Assembly (NCBI GenBank): GCA_947625445.1
Contig: CANQOM010000002.1
Location: 1-27,245, forward strand
DNA: 27,245 nt
Origin: Candidatus Gastranaerophilales bacterium
GTDB taxonomy: Bacteria > Cyanobacteriota > Vampirovibrionia > Gastranaerophilales > Gastranaerophilaceae
Reading direction: 5' to 3'
Part shown: positions 1 to 7,856 of the stretch, piece by piece
Layout of the letters: each line of letters starts with the position of its first letter
Position numbering within the stretch: the first letter of the stretch is position 1
Program-made: the position numbers and the translations under genes
The notes under the pieces: generated by a model
The model's database searches: none
What the model was told of the DNA's origin: nothing
Seen by the model: only the letters and a program-made list of their open reading frames with translations

Positions 1-2
1 AA

Positions 3-59
3 GGTTTAGATACAAATATAAATCTTTTTGCATACATAAATAAATCCATATATGGATGA
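3..59 (+). CDS. C-terminal tail of an unknown upstream gene (partial)
   Basis: One plus-strand frame is open from the left edge and ends in TGA at 57-59. It encodes about 18 residues, GLDTNINLFAYINKSIYG. The other two plus frames hit stops earlier, and the residue mix looks protein-like, so this is plausibly the end of a gene that starts outside the window. It is too short to assign. The stop overlaps the end of a perfect 14-bp palindrome at 44-57. It could equally be untranslated leader of the response regulator gene downstream. Confidence 0.3.
   Translation, partial: GLDTNINLFAYINKSIYG
44..57. repeat. Perfect 14-bp palindrome upstream of the response regulator
   Basis: ATCCATATATGGAT is a perfect inverted repeat centred between 50 and 51. 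It lies about 65 nt upstream of the likely start of the response regulator gene. Its position fits an operator, for example for autoregulation by the two-component system, but no second copy was noticed elsewhere in the window and AT-rich DNA produces short palindromes by chance. Confidence 0.3.
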
Positions 60-110
60 GCGCCCATGCTTATACAGGTAATATGAATAGTGTAAGCGAG
101 GTATTTACGA

Positions 111-115
111 AGGGG
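111..115 (+). promoter_or_regulatory. Ribosome binding site choosing the GTG at 123
   Basis: AGGGG at 111-115 is the only clear Shine-Dalgarno sequence in the leader. It lies 7 nt before the GTG at 123, but only 1 nt before the GTG at 117 and 13 nt before the ATG at 129. GTG-123 is therefore favoured. Confidence 0.5.
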
Positions 116-122
116 CGTGAGT

Positions 123-839
123 GTGTATATGAGAAGACCAATGGAATTTAACAAAAAAATAAAAGTATTATTAACAGATGATAATTTTGATCATTTGCTG
201 GGGATTCGTGAACTTATAAATATGGAAACAAATTTTGAAGTAATAGCGACGGCAACAAATGCCAATATTGCAATAAACTTAGTAAAAAAATACCAGCCCG
301 ATATAGTATTAATGGATATAAATATGCCGGAAAAAGACGGTTTGAGTGCAATAAGTGAAATTGAACGTTTAAATTTAGGAACAAAAATTATAGCTCTTAC
401 AGGATACGATGATCCTGATTTGATATTTAGAGCAATGAAGATAGGTGCAAAAGGGTATATATTAAAGACAATGGCATCGGCACAATTAATATATGCAATA
501 GAAGAAGTAATGCAAGGAAAAGTATACCTTCCATCAGGTCTTTCTTCAAGATTTTTCGAATATTTTCAAAAAACCTTCAAAGAAGAAACAAACAATTCAC
601 AAAATCAAGAAAATTTACTTCAATTCTTAACTCAAAGAGAAGAAGAAGTTCTTGAATTATTAACACAAGGTGTAACATATAAAGGCGTAGCTCAACAATT
701 ATTCATTAGTGAAACAACAGTTAAAACACACGTAAACAATATTTTTCAAAAACTGCAAGTAAACGACAGAACACAAGCAGTATTATATGCAATAAATAAC
801 GGATTTATGAATAGAAAAAAATTAAAAATTGCTATATAA
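123..839 (+). CDS. NarL/FixJ-type response regulator
   Basis: DNA-binding response regulator of a two-component pair. Numbering from the longer GTG start at 117, the receiver domain spans about residues 15-135. It has an acidic pair D21/D22, the phosphoacceptor D67 in the motif VLMDINMPEKDG, T95 and K117 (YILK), so all expected switch residues are present. A LuxR-type helix-turn-helix follows at about 170-230 (LTQREEEVLELL, then ISETTVKTHVNNIFQKL), where the recognition helix binds DNA. Length (about 240 residues) is normal for the family. The start is ambiguous: GTG-117, GTG-123, ATG-129 and ATG-141 are all in frame, and the Shine-Dalgarno spacing favours 123. The histidine kinase begins 7 nt after the stop and is the probable partner. 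The target genes are unknown. Confidence 0.93.
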   Translation: MYMRRPMEFNKKIKVLLTDDNFDHLLGIRELINMETNFEVIATATNANIAINLVKKYQPDIVLMDINMPEKDGLSAISEIERLNLGTKIIALTGYDDPDLIFRAMKIGAKGYILKTMASAQLIYAIEEVMQGKVYLPSGLSSRFFEYFQKTFKEETNNSQNQENLLQFLTQREEEVLELLTQGVTYKGVAQQLFISETTVKTHVNNIFQKLQVNDRTQAVLYAINNGFMNRKKLKIAI

Positions 840-840
840 T
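835..840 (+). promoter_or_regulatory. -10 element of a probable leaderless promoter (histidine kinase)
   Basis: A perfect TATAAT at 835-840 overlaps the stop codon of the response regulator and lies exactly 6 nt before ATG-847. A start at the A of this ATG would give a leaderless mRNA. There is no Shine-Dalgarno sequence before the ATG. TAGAAA at 812-817, 17 nt upstream, matches the -35 consensus at 4 of 6 positions. Confidence 0.5.
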
Positions 841-846
841 CAGTTT

Positions 847-2112
847 ATGAAAAATAAATATAACACATTAAAAGAATATATATATGAATATTCAAATAAA
901 GAGTACAGGAAAAAGACCGTAAATGGTCTTTTTCGTGCAATTTTAGACCCTGTTATCTCAAATCAAAAAATTGAAGCTTGTGTTCTTATCCGATTGAAAG
1001 ACACAGAGAATAAAAAATCCTTAATACAAAGACTAACATTCTCCAATACGGGAATATACAGTTTTAATGATACTTTAAGAGAATGGAACTTAAACGATTG
1101 TCAAAAAGATTCAACAATATGGGCAAATACGGAATTTATTATAATATTAGCTCAAAGATATTCTGCTGCTATGATATGGGATTATTCACAAGCTGAAAAT
1201 CAAGAAAAAACTGATGTGTGTCTATTATATAATTCAAAAATAATTACCGATATTTCAAAACGAATTTTAGAAAATTCAAATACAGATTTTTCGGAATCAC
1301 TCACTAAATATTCTCCCGACAGACGTGAAAACACAATTTTAAATAAATCCATAAATATACTGGCTCAAATATTAGATGATAATAACGAAGAAATAATATT
1401 TAAAGATGCCGAAAAGAATAATTATTCAATATCGGATGATACTCTGAAAACGGCGCAAATTGTTTCAGAAAAAGCTAAATTTATTGCTCATGAAATAAAA
1501 AATAACCTATCTGTTATAAATTTATATAGCAAAATTTTGGAAAAGAGGGTTGAAAAAATTCAAACAGATGAACAAACTAATACATCTATAAATAATGCAG
1601 TATCAAATATAACAAATTCATCAGAAAAAATTTCGTCGCTTATAAGTGACTTAAGATGCATATCTTCTCCATATTTAACGGAAATAAATATAAAGAAAAT
1701 TATACTCAATACGATTATGCAATGTAATTTAAAAGCACAAACTGCCGGAGTTACAATAGAAGTAAAAGAATTTAAAGACTATATAATAACTACTGATAAA
1801 ACAAAATTTGAATGTGCATTAATGAATATAATATATAATGCAATCGAATCTTCAACAAAAGGTTGTAAAGTAATTATAGATTTAAAAAAAGAGGGGAATT
1901 TTTTAAAAGTTTATATAAAAAATAACGGTGAAAAAATTCCGGATGAAATAAAAAATAAGATATTTGAAACTAATTTCACAACAAAAGAAAAAGGTAATGG
2001 TTTAGGACTTACTATATGTAAAAATCAACTTGAAATGGTTGGCGGAAATATAAGTCTTGTTAAATCTGATGATAAAGAAACTGTCTTTGAAATATCTTTA
2101 AGAATAATGTAA
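847..2112 (+). CDS. Soluble sensor histidine kinase
   Basis: ATP-dependent autokinase that probably phosphorylates the response regulator encoded just upstream. With numbering from the possible TTG start at 829, the phosphoacceptor H221 sits in IAHEIKNNLSVINL (HisKA-type helix). The HATPase domain has an N-box around N337 (NIIYNAIES), a G1 motif KNNGEKIP at 364-371 and a G2 motif GNGLGL at 389-394. No membrane segment or signal peptide is visible, so it should sense an intracellular cue. The first 200 residues hold an input region (around WANTEFIIILAQRYSAA) that I cannot assign to a named domain. I chose ATG-847 because a TATAAT lies 6 nt before it; TTG-829 overlaps the previous stop and has no ribosome binding site. 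Confidence 0.9.
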   Translation: MKNKYNTLKEYIYEYSNKEYRKKTVNGLFRAILDPVISNQKIEACVLIRLKDTENKKSLIQRLTFSNTGIYSFNDTLREWNLNDCQKDSTIWANTEFIIILAQRYSAAMIWDYSQAENQEKTDVCLLYNSKIITDISKRILENSNTDFSESLTKYSPDRRENTILNKSINILAQILDDNNEEIIFKDAEKNNYSISDDTLKTAQIVSEKAKFIAHEIKNNLSVINLYSKILEKRVEKIQTDEQTNTSINNAVSNITNSSEKISSLISDLRCISSPYLTEINIKKIILNTIMQCNLKAQTAGVTIEVKEFKDYIITTDKTKFECALMNIIYNAIESSTKGCKVIIDLKKEGNFLKVYIKNNGEKIPDEIKNKIFETNFTTKEKGNGLGLTICKNQLEMVGGNISLVKSDDKETVFEISLRIM

Positions 2113-2190
2113 TATTGTTAAATATTATAAAGCTATATATCCTTTTTATTTATTATAGATATTTTTATGTTAATATCAAAAAGTAAAAAG

Positions 2191-2195
2191 AAGGG
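2191..2195 (+). promoter_or_regulatory. Ribosome binding site that fixes the metallopeptidase start at 2203
   Basis: AAGGG at 2191-2195, within a longer purine run, lies 7 nt before ATG-2203. The in-frame ATG at 2167 has no comparable sequence. Choosing 2203 also puts the M-x-I-x-P-x-N tag exactly at the N-terminus. Confidence 0.7.
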
Positions 2196-2202
2196 ATATG
2201 AC

Positions 2203-4095
2203 ATGCAAATTAAACCGATTAATCACAATTATCATTTTAACTTAACGAAAATAAAAAGTTTTTCTTTCCAAAAAACAAATTATACAACACCATTACATAA
2301 TGATATATTTATACACAATAATGATGTATCAAATATATCCTTCGGGAAAAAAGATGAAAAAGAATCGGGATTAAAACTTAATCTTTCAACGGAAGAACTT
2401 GAAAAAAGGACATCAAAAGATTATTTTAGTCGTTTGCAAATGCTATCTCCAGACTCACCGGAATACAAAAATTTAGAAACTGGTGATAAAGAAGCATTAA
2501 GGCATCTTGTAAAAGCTGCAAATTATATTGAAAATATTTCTCTCAGACAATCAAACCATATGAATATACCATTTTTAAATTATTTGGAAGAAGAAATATC
2601 AAAAGGAAATGAAGACGCCGTAAAGACCAAAATACTATTTGACGCACAAAAAAATGTAATAGCAGATGATTATAATTCAAACTCGGTAATATTGTTAAAA
2701 GGTGCTAAAGATAATGATGGTAAAGCATTTTATCCTCAAGATTTAACAAAAAAAGAATTTCATAAAATTTTAAAAACAATGCTTAAAGACGGTGAAGATA
2801 AAGAAGTTGAGAGAATATTAAACCAAAGAAGTATTGTAAAACGAGACGGGAATAAACTAACTTCTACTGATTATACGGAAGAATACAGAGAAGAGTTTTT
2901 AAAAATCGCTGATGAACTTGAAGAAGCAGCAAAAACCTCTACTAATAAAGATTTTAATGAATTTTTACTTCTTCAAGCAGCTGCTTTAAGAGAAAATGAC
3001 CCAATGTTAGATGCATATGCAGATAAGAAATGGGCAACCTTGCAAGATACACCTTTAGAATTTACAATAACCCGTGAAAATTACTATGATAATTTTACTG
3101 CAAGTGTATATGAAGATGAAGAATTAAATAAACTTCTTAAAGAAAGAAATATAACGCCATATACGAAAGATTCTTTAGGAGCAAGGGTAGGAGTTGTAAA
3201 TCAAGAAGGGACAAATAATATATTAGGAATCAAAAAATATCTTCCTATATTAGCAGCTAATATGCCATATTCTGATAAGTATAAACAGAATATTTCATCA
3301 AATAATGACAAAGAACAAACTATGGTTGACGTTGATATAATAACATTAACGGGAAAAGAAGGTGCTTGGGACGGAGGAATTGTTATTGCTCAAAACTTGC
3401 CTAATAATGATAAACTATCATTAAATATAGGCGGCGGAAGAAGAAACGTTTATCACAGACAAATTCGTACCAATAAATCACCTGAATATGAAGAAAAGCT
3501 AAAAAACAAATTGAATATGGTTTTAAATCCCGAGTTACATAAATATTACAATGACGAAGCAGACCATTGGTTTACGGTAGGGCATGAAAACGCTCACTCT
3601 TTAGGGCCTAAAGATAATAATGAAGCATTGGGAATTAACAAAAACATAATTGAAGAGAATAAAGCGGATATGGCTTCACTTGCTTTTCTAGATATTCTGG
3701 TTAACGAAGGATATTATACCGAAATGCAAAAGAAACAGATTCTTGTTACATATGTTGTAAATAATTTCCTTAAGGCAAAACCTACCATATCACAAACTCA
3801 CAGAGTTCGCTCTGTAATGCAAAATTATTATTTCATAAAAGAAGGGGCTATTAGTGTAGATAAAAACGGAGTTATAAATATTAACTTGGATAAAATGGTT
3901 CCGACTGCACAAAAAATGCTTGATGAAATTATACAAGTTCAATTATCTAAAAGTTCAAAATGTGTTGACGAATATATTAATAAAAACTTCCATTGGACAC
4001 AAGATATGGAAAATGTTTCACAAAACTTAAAGAAAACCAATAAAATATTAAATGGCATGCTTGAAACTCCATTAGCGGATTTTTTGGCAAATTAA
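2203..4095 (+). CDS. M49-like (dipeptidyl peptidase III-type) zinc metallopeptidase with an N-terminal SFG tag
   Basis: Probable zinc-dependent peptidase of 630 residues. From the start at 2203, the zinc motif is HENAH at 461-465 (inside VGHENAHSLGPK), followed 18 residues later by EENKAD at 484-489. The latter resembles the second metal-ligand motif EExRAD of peptidase family M49. Classical family members have a six-residue HEXXGH. The shorter HEXXH followed by x-x-GP resembles, from memory, the DPP III-like domain of plant Nudix hydrolase 3 and related bacterial proteins. The first 50 residues are not part of the peptidase: they begin MQIKPIN and end NISFGKK, without a hydrophobic signal peptide. 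A 90-bp gap separates it from the kinase gene. Substrate and location are unknown; an exported or surface role is possible if the tag is a targeting signal. Confidence 0.75.
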   Translation: MQIKPINHNYHFNLTKIKSFSFQKTNYTTPLHNDIFIHNNDVSNISFGKKDEKESGLKLNLSTEELEKRTSKDYFSRLQMLSPDSPEYKNLETGDKEALRHLVKAANYIENISLRQSNHMNIPFLNYLEEEISKGNEDAVKTKILFDAQKNVIADDYNSNSVILLKGAKDNDGKAFYPQDLTKKEFHKILKTMLKDGEDKEVERILNQRSIVKRDGNKLTSTDYTEEYREEFLKIADELEEAAKTSTNKDFNEFLLLQAAALRENDPMLDAYADKKWATLQDTPLEFTITRENYYDNFTASVYEDEELNKLLKERNITPYTKDSLGARVGVVNQEGTNNILGIKKYLPILAANMPYSDKYKQNISSNNDKEQTMVDVDIITLTGKEGAWDGGIVIAQNLPNNDKLSLNIGGGRRNVYHRQIRTNKSPEYEEKLKNKLNMVLNPELHKYYNDEADHWFTVGHENAHSLGPKDNNEALGINKNIIEENKADMASLAFLDILVNEGYYTEMQKKQILVTYVVNNFLKAKPTISQTHRVRSVMQNYYFIKEGAISVDKNGVININLDKMVPTAQKMLDEIIQVQLSKSSKCVDEYINKNFHWTQDMENVSQNLKKTNKILNGMLETPLADFLAN

Positions 4096-4192
4096 AAATA
4101 ATTTATTATAAATAGCCTAAATTTCCAGTTGCAAATACAAATGGAGTATGATAGGATTTTGCTATGGATAAATATATGTAAAGGGGAAGTTT

Positions 4193-4432
4193 ATGAGTAT
4201 TCAGGCTATTACCGGTGTAAATAATAAACCTGTTGAAATAAATAAAAAACCGGAATTAAATATAGTTGCATTTGAACCGATGGATTCTGATATACCCCAG
4301 GAGACAGATATTTTAATTAACTCTCAATCCCCTGAAATATTGGAAGCAAAGTATGATTTCGCATGCAGACTGGCTGCATATTATAAACAACAGTATGATA
4401 ACTTAAAACAAACAGGTTATTGTATTGCATAA
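4193..4432 (+). CDS. Hypothetical 79-residue protein
   Basis: Small protein of unknown function. It has a convincing ribosome binding site (AAGGGG at 4181-4186, 6 nt before the ATG), which makes it a real gene rather than a chance frame. It starts MSIQAITGVNNKP and has no signal peptide or membrane segment. The first half is proline- and asparagine-rich and probably disordered. The last 30 residues (EAKYDFACRLAAYYKQQYDN) look like an amphipathic helix. It may be distantly related in its first residues to the tagged proteins at 2203 and 27177, but it lacks SFG. It sits between the metallopeptidase and dprA with about 100 bp and 80 bp gaps, so it may be transcribed alone. Confidence 0.65.
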   Translation: MSIQAITGVNNKPVEINKKPELNIVAFEPMDSDIPQETDILINSQSPEILEAKYDFACRLAAYYKQQYDNLKQTGYCIA

Positions 4433-4513
4433 TCATTAGTACTTTTGCCCTATAAATTCAATATTTATGTTAATTACTGGACTTGATTCCTTTTCTGTGA
4501 TATTTATTTTCAT

Positions 4514-5608
4514 ATGAAAGAGAACGAAAAGTATTGGTATGCATTCAGTCGTTTAACAAAAGCTTCCAGCGCTTTTGTTAATAATTTATATAAATATTTT
4601 GGTTCGATTGAATTAGCTTGGCATTCCGAAATATATGATTTATGGAAAATTCCCGGTCTGCAAAAAAGAACAATTGAAGCATTTCTTGAAGAGAGGAAAA
4701 CTATTAATCCGGATGAATGTGTTGAATACATAAAAGGCAGGAAAATAGATTTTATTCATCCTGAAGATAACAGATATCCGGAATTATTAAAACATATTGA
4801 TAATCCTCCGACAGGACTTTTTATGGTAGGAGATATTGAAATTTGCAACTTAGAAAAAACACTTGCAGTAGTTGGTTCAAGGAAAGCAAGTGAAAATTCA
4901 AAAAATAATTTGCGTAAAATACTATCAGAATTTCACGATACAGATATATGTATAGTTTCAGGCATGGCAGAAGGGATAGATACAGTAGCTCATAAAACTG
5001 CATTAGACAATAATATAAAAACTATAGCAATTATAGGAGGAGGATTTGATAAATTATATCCTGAGTCTAACAGAAAATTATATGAAAAGATTCAAGAGGG
5101 AAACGGGGCTATTTTAACAGAATATTGGCCAGACACAGACGCTTTAAGTTTCCATTTCCCAATTAGAAACAGAATAGTTTCAGGGTTATCAAAAGGAGTA
5201 TTTGTCGCAGAAGCAGCATTACGTTCAGGTGCAATGATTACGGCAAGATTAGCACTTGAGCAAGGCAAAGAATTAATGTGCATGCCGGGAATGATTTCAA
5301 ACCCAAATACTGAAGGTATTTATAAATTAATTAAAACAGGAGCGGCAGTAATTACAAATTATAAAGACATTTTAGATGCAATGAATTGGACAATTGAAAA
5401 AAAAGAGATAAATAATCAAAATATAAATACGTTAACTTCTGAAGAACAACTGATAATTGACTGTTTAAGAAAAGACCCGCTTACCTCAGATGAATTAATT
5501 TTAAAAACGAACTTGAATATTAATGATTTAATGATAATATTAACAAAGTTAGAACTCGAAGGTATTATTTCACAAACAAACGGAGAAAAGTACATTTTAA
5601 TAATGTAA
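4514..5608 (+). CDS. dprA: DNA processing protein DprA (Smf)
   Basis: DprA protects incoming single-stranded DNA during natural transformation and loads RecA onto it in the cytoplasm. The 364-residue length fits. The N-terminus (KYWYAFSRLTKASS) resembles the SAM/helical leader. The central Rossmann-type fold is recognised by VVGSRKAS at about 115-122, VSGMAEGIDTVAHKTAL, GGGFDKLYPESNRKL and FPIRNRIVSGLSKGVFVAEA. The last 60 residues form the winged-helix domain found in many DprA proteins. No good Shine-Dalgarno sequence precedes ATG-4514, but the N-terminus matches the family. topA follows after 7 nt, a common pairing. Its presence hints at competence or at least a recombination role; no other competence gene is visible here. 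Confidence 0.95.
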   Translation: MKENEKYWYAFSRLTKASSAFVNNLYKYFGSIELAWHSEIYDLWKIPGLQKRTIEAFLEERKTINPDECVEYIKGRKIDFIHPEDNRYPELLKHIDNPPTGLFMVGDIEICNLEKTLAVVGSRKASENSKNNLRKILSEFHDTDICIVSGMAEGIDTVAHKTALDNNIKTIAIIGGGFDKLYPESNRKLYEKIQEGNGAILTEYWPDTDALSFHFPIRNRIVSGLSKGVFVAEAALRSGAMITARLALEQGKELMCMPGMISNPNTEGIYKLIKTGAAVITNYKDILDAMNWTIEKKEINNQNINTLTSEEQLIIDCLRKDPLTSDELILKTNLNINDLMIILTKLELEGIISQTNGEKYILIM

Positions 5609-5615
5609 AAGGAAT

Positions 5616-7853
5616 ATGGCGAAAAAGAAAGAGAATATACTTGTAATAGTTGAATCACCGGCGAAGTCAAAAACAATAAAAAAAATACTTGGCAGTTCAT
5701 ATGATATTGAAGCAAGTTACGGGCACATAAGAGACTTTCCTCCAAAAGTTTTAGGATTTGATGTTCAAAATGATTTTACGCCATCTTTTGAAGTAATTCC
5801 CGAAAAGAAAGCAGTAGTAAAGAAATTAAATGAGCTGGCAAAAAAATCAGATAAAGTCTATCTGGCATCCGACCCTGACCGTGAGGGTGAAGCTATTGCG
5901 TGGCATATACGACAGGTCATAGATGTTCCTGATGATAAAGTATACAGAATAGAATTTAACGAAATAACACCCAAAGCCGTAACGTATGCGGTTGAACATT
6001 CACGACAAATTGACATGAAACGTGTTAAAGCTCAACAAACACGGCAAATTCTTGACAGATTGGTAGGATATAAAATAAGTCCTGTCCTTTGGGAAAAAAT
6101 GAGAAATTATCATCTTTCTGCAGGAAGAGTTCAAAGTGTTGCTTTAAAAATGATTTGTGAACGTGAAGATGAAATTAATGCTTTTACACCTGTTGAATAT
6201 TGGACTATTTCTGCAGAATTACTCAAAGGGAAATCTACTTTTACGGCGGAACTTGCGAAATACAAAAATTCAAAAGTTGATATAAAAAATGAAAAAGAAT
6301 CAAATGAAATAGTTGAATATTTAAAAGAAAAAGGCAGAAATTTTGAAGTATCAAAAATATCAACAAGAAATACTCAAAGAAAACCTTCTGCTCCATTTAT
6401 AACTTCCACTTTGCAAAGAGAAGCAAGTAATAAGTTAGGCTACGGTGTATCAAAGACAATGCAGATTGCTCAAAAACTTTATGAAGGAATAGACATTGGT
6501 TCTGACGGGCCGGTAGGTTTAATAACCTATATGAGAACTGATTCAACACGTATATCAGAAGATGCACAAAATGCCGCAAAAGATTTTATCATTAATAATT
6601 ATGGTGACAAATATTATCCTAAAACACCAAACAATTATGTAAAAAAATCAAAAAATGTTCAGGATGCACATGAAGCAATCAGACCTTCATACATTGATAA
6701 AACTCCTGACAGTATCAAGTCTTATTTAACAAGCGAACAATATAATTTATACAAATTAATATGGAGTAAGTTTGTTTCGTCTCAAATGGAAAATGCATCT
6801 GTAAAAAATACAACTATTGATATTGAAGCAGGAGAATGTTTATTTAAAGCAGGAATCAGCAAAATAACTTTTGACGGATATTTAAAACTATATAATGAAA
6901 ATGAAGAAGAAGAAAACTTTTCAAAAATTCCCGATTTAAAAGAGGGAGACGAACTTAAATTAAAAGAAGTAATACCCAAACAACATTTTACAAGCCCTCC
7001 TCCAAGATATACAGAAGCTTCACTTGTTAAAGCATTAGAAGAACACGGAATTGGAAGGCCAAGCACTTATGCTCCGATTATTTCCAAAATTCAACAAAAA
7101 AATTATGTTGAAAAAAAAGAAAAAGCACTTGCTCCTACCAATCTTGGTATGACTTTATGCAAACAATTAGTTGAACATTTTAAAGATATTATGAATTATG
7201 AATTTACTGCGAATATGGAAACAAAACTTGATGATATCGCAGAAGATAAACTAAAATGGAACGAAGTAATAAAAGATTTTTATACACCTTTTATAGTTAC
7301 TGTATCAAATGCAAAAAAGAATATGCAAAAAGTGACAATAGAATCAGATATAGTATGCCCGAATTGCGGAAGTAAAATGGTAGTAAGAACAAGCAGGTTT
7401 GGAACACAGTTTTTAGGATGTTCTAATTATCCTAATTGTAAGACAATGCTACCTTTAGATTCTGAAGGTAATGTCACAGAGCAAAATCAAGAAACAGAAG
7501 AAAAATGCGAGAAGTGTAATTCCCCAATGATTAAAAAAACAGGTCCATACGGTCCATATTTAGAATGTACAAATGAAACCTGCAAAAATAGAAAACGCAT
7601 TATAAAATCTACAGGTGTAAAATGTCCTAAATGCAATACGGGAGAAATTATATTTAAGAAATCAAAATACGGAAAAGTATTTTTTGGATGCAGTAATTAT
7701 CCAAAATGTGACTTTGTATCATGGTATGAACCAGTTAATGAAAAATGTCCTGAGTGCGGAAGCTTTTTGGTAAAAAAAATAACCAAAAAATCAAAAAAAC
7801 TGGCTTGCAGCAATAAAGATTGTTCATTTTCCAAGGAAATAGAAGAGGAGTAA
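5616..7853 (+). CDS. topA: DNA topoisomerase I (type IA)
   Basis: Relaxes negative supercoils by cutting and passing single strands through a 5'-phosphotyrosine intermediate. The TOPRIM domain has E13 (VIVESPAKS) and the DxDxE triad D86, D88, E90 (SDPDREGEAIAWH). The catalytic tyrosine is Y305 in GLITYMRTDSTRIS. The C-terminus carries four tetracysteine zinc ribbons, with cysteines at 581/584/602/608, 631/634/651/656, 670/673/692/698 and 711/714/731/736. The 745-residue length is normal. AAAGGA lies just before the ATG, only 7 nt after dprA. aroE starts 3 nt after its stop, so the three genes probably share a transcript. Confidence 0.98.
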   Translation: MAKKKENILVIVESPAKSKTIKKILGSSYDIEASYGHIRDFPPKVLGFDVQNDFTPSFEVIPEKKAVVKKLNELAKKSDKVYLASDPDREGEAIAWHIRQVIDVPDDKVYRIEFNEITPKAVTYAVEHSRQIDMKRVKAQQTRQILDRLVGYKISPVLWEKMRNYHLSAGRVQSVALKMICEREDEINAFTPVEYWTISAELLKGKSTFTAELAKYKNSKVDIKNEKESNEIVEYLKEKGRNFEVSKISTRNTQRKPSAPFITSTLQREASNKLGYGVSKTMQIAQKLYEGIDIGSDGPVGLITYMRTDSTRISEDAQNAAKDFIINNYGDKYYPKTPNNYVKKSKNVQDAHEAIRPSYIDKTPDSIKSYLTSEQYNLYKLIWSKFVSSQMENASVKNTTIDIEAGECLFKAGISKITFDGYLKLYNENEEEENFSKIPDLKEGDELKLKEVIPKQHFTSPPPRYTEASLVKALEEHGIGRPSTYAPIISKIQQKNYVEKKEKALAPTNLGMTLCKQLVEHFKDIMNYEFTANMETKLDDIAEDKLKWNEVIKDFYTPFIVTVSNAKKNMQKVTIESDIVCPNCGSKMVVRTSRFGTQFLGCSNYPNCKTMLPLDSEGNVTEQNQETEEKCEKCNSPMIKKTGPYGPYLECTNETCKNRKRIIKSTGVKCPKCNTGEIIFKKSKYGKVFFGCSNYPKCDFVSWYEPVNEKCPECGSFLVKKITKKSKKLACSNKDCSFSKEIEEE

Positions 7854-7856
7854 AAT

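Noticed and set aside
829..846. TTG at 829 as start of the histidine kinase
   Set aside because: It would overlap the regulator stop and has no ribosome binding site. ATG-847 has a -10 element at the leaderless spacing, although translational coupling from TTG cannot be excluded.
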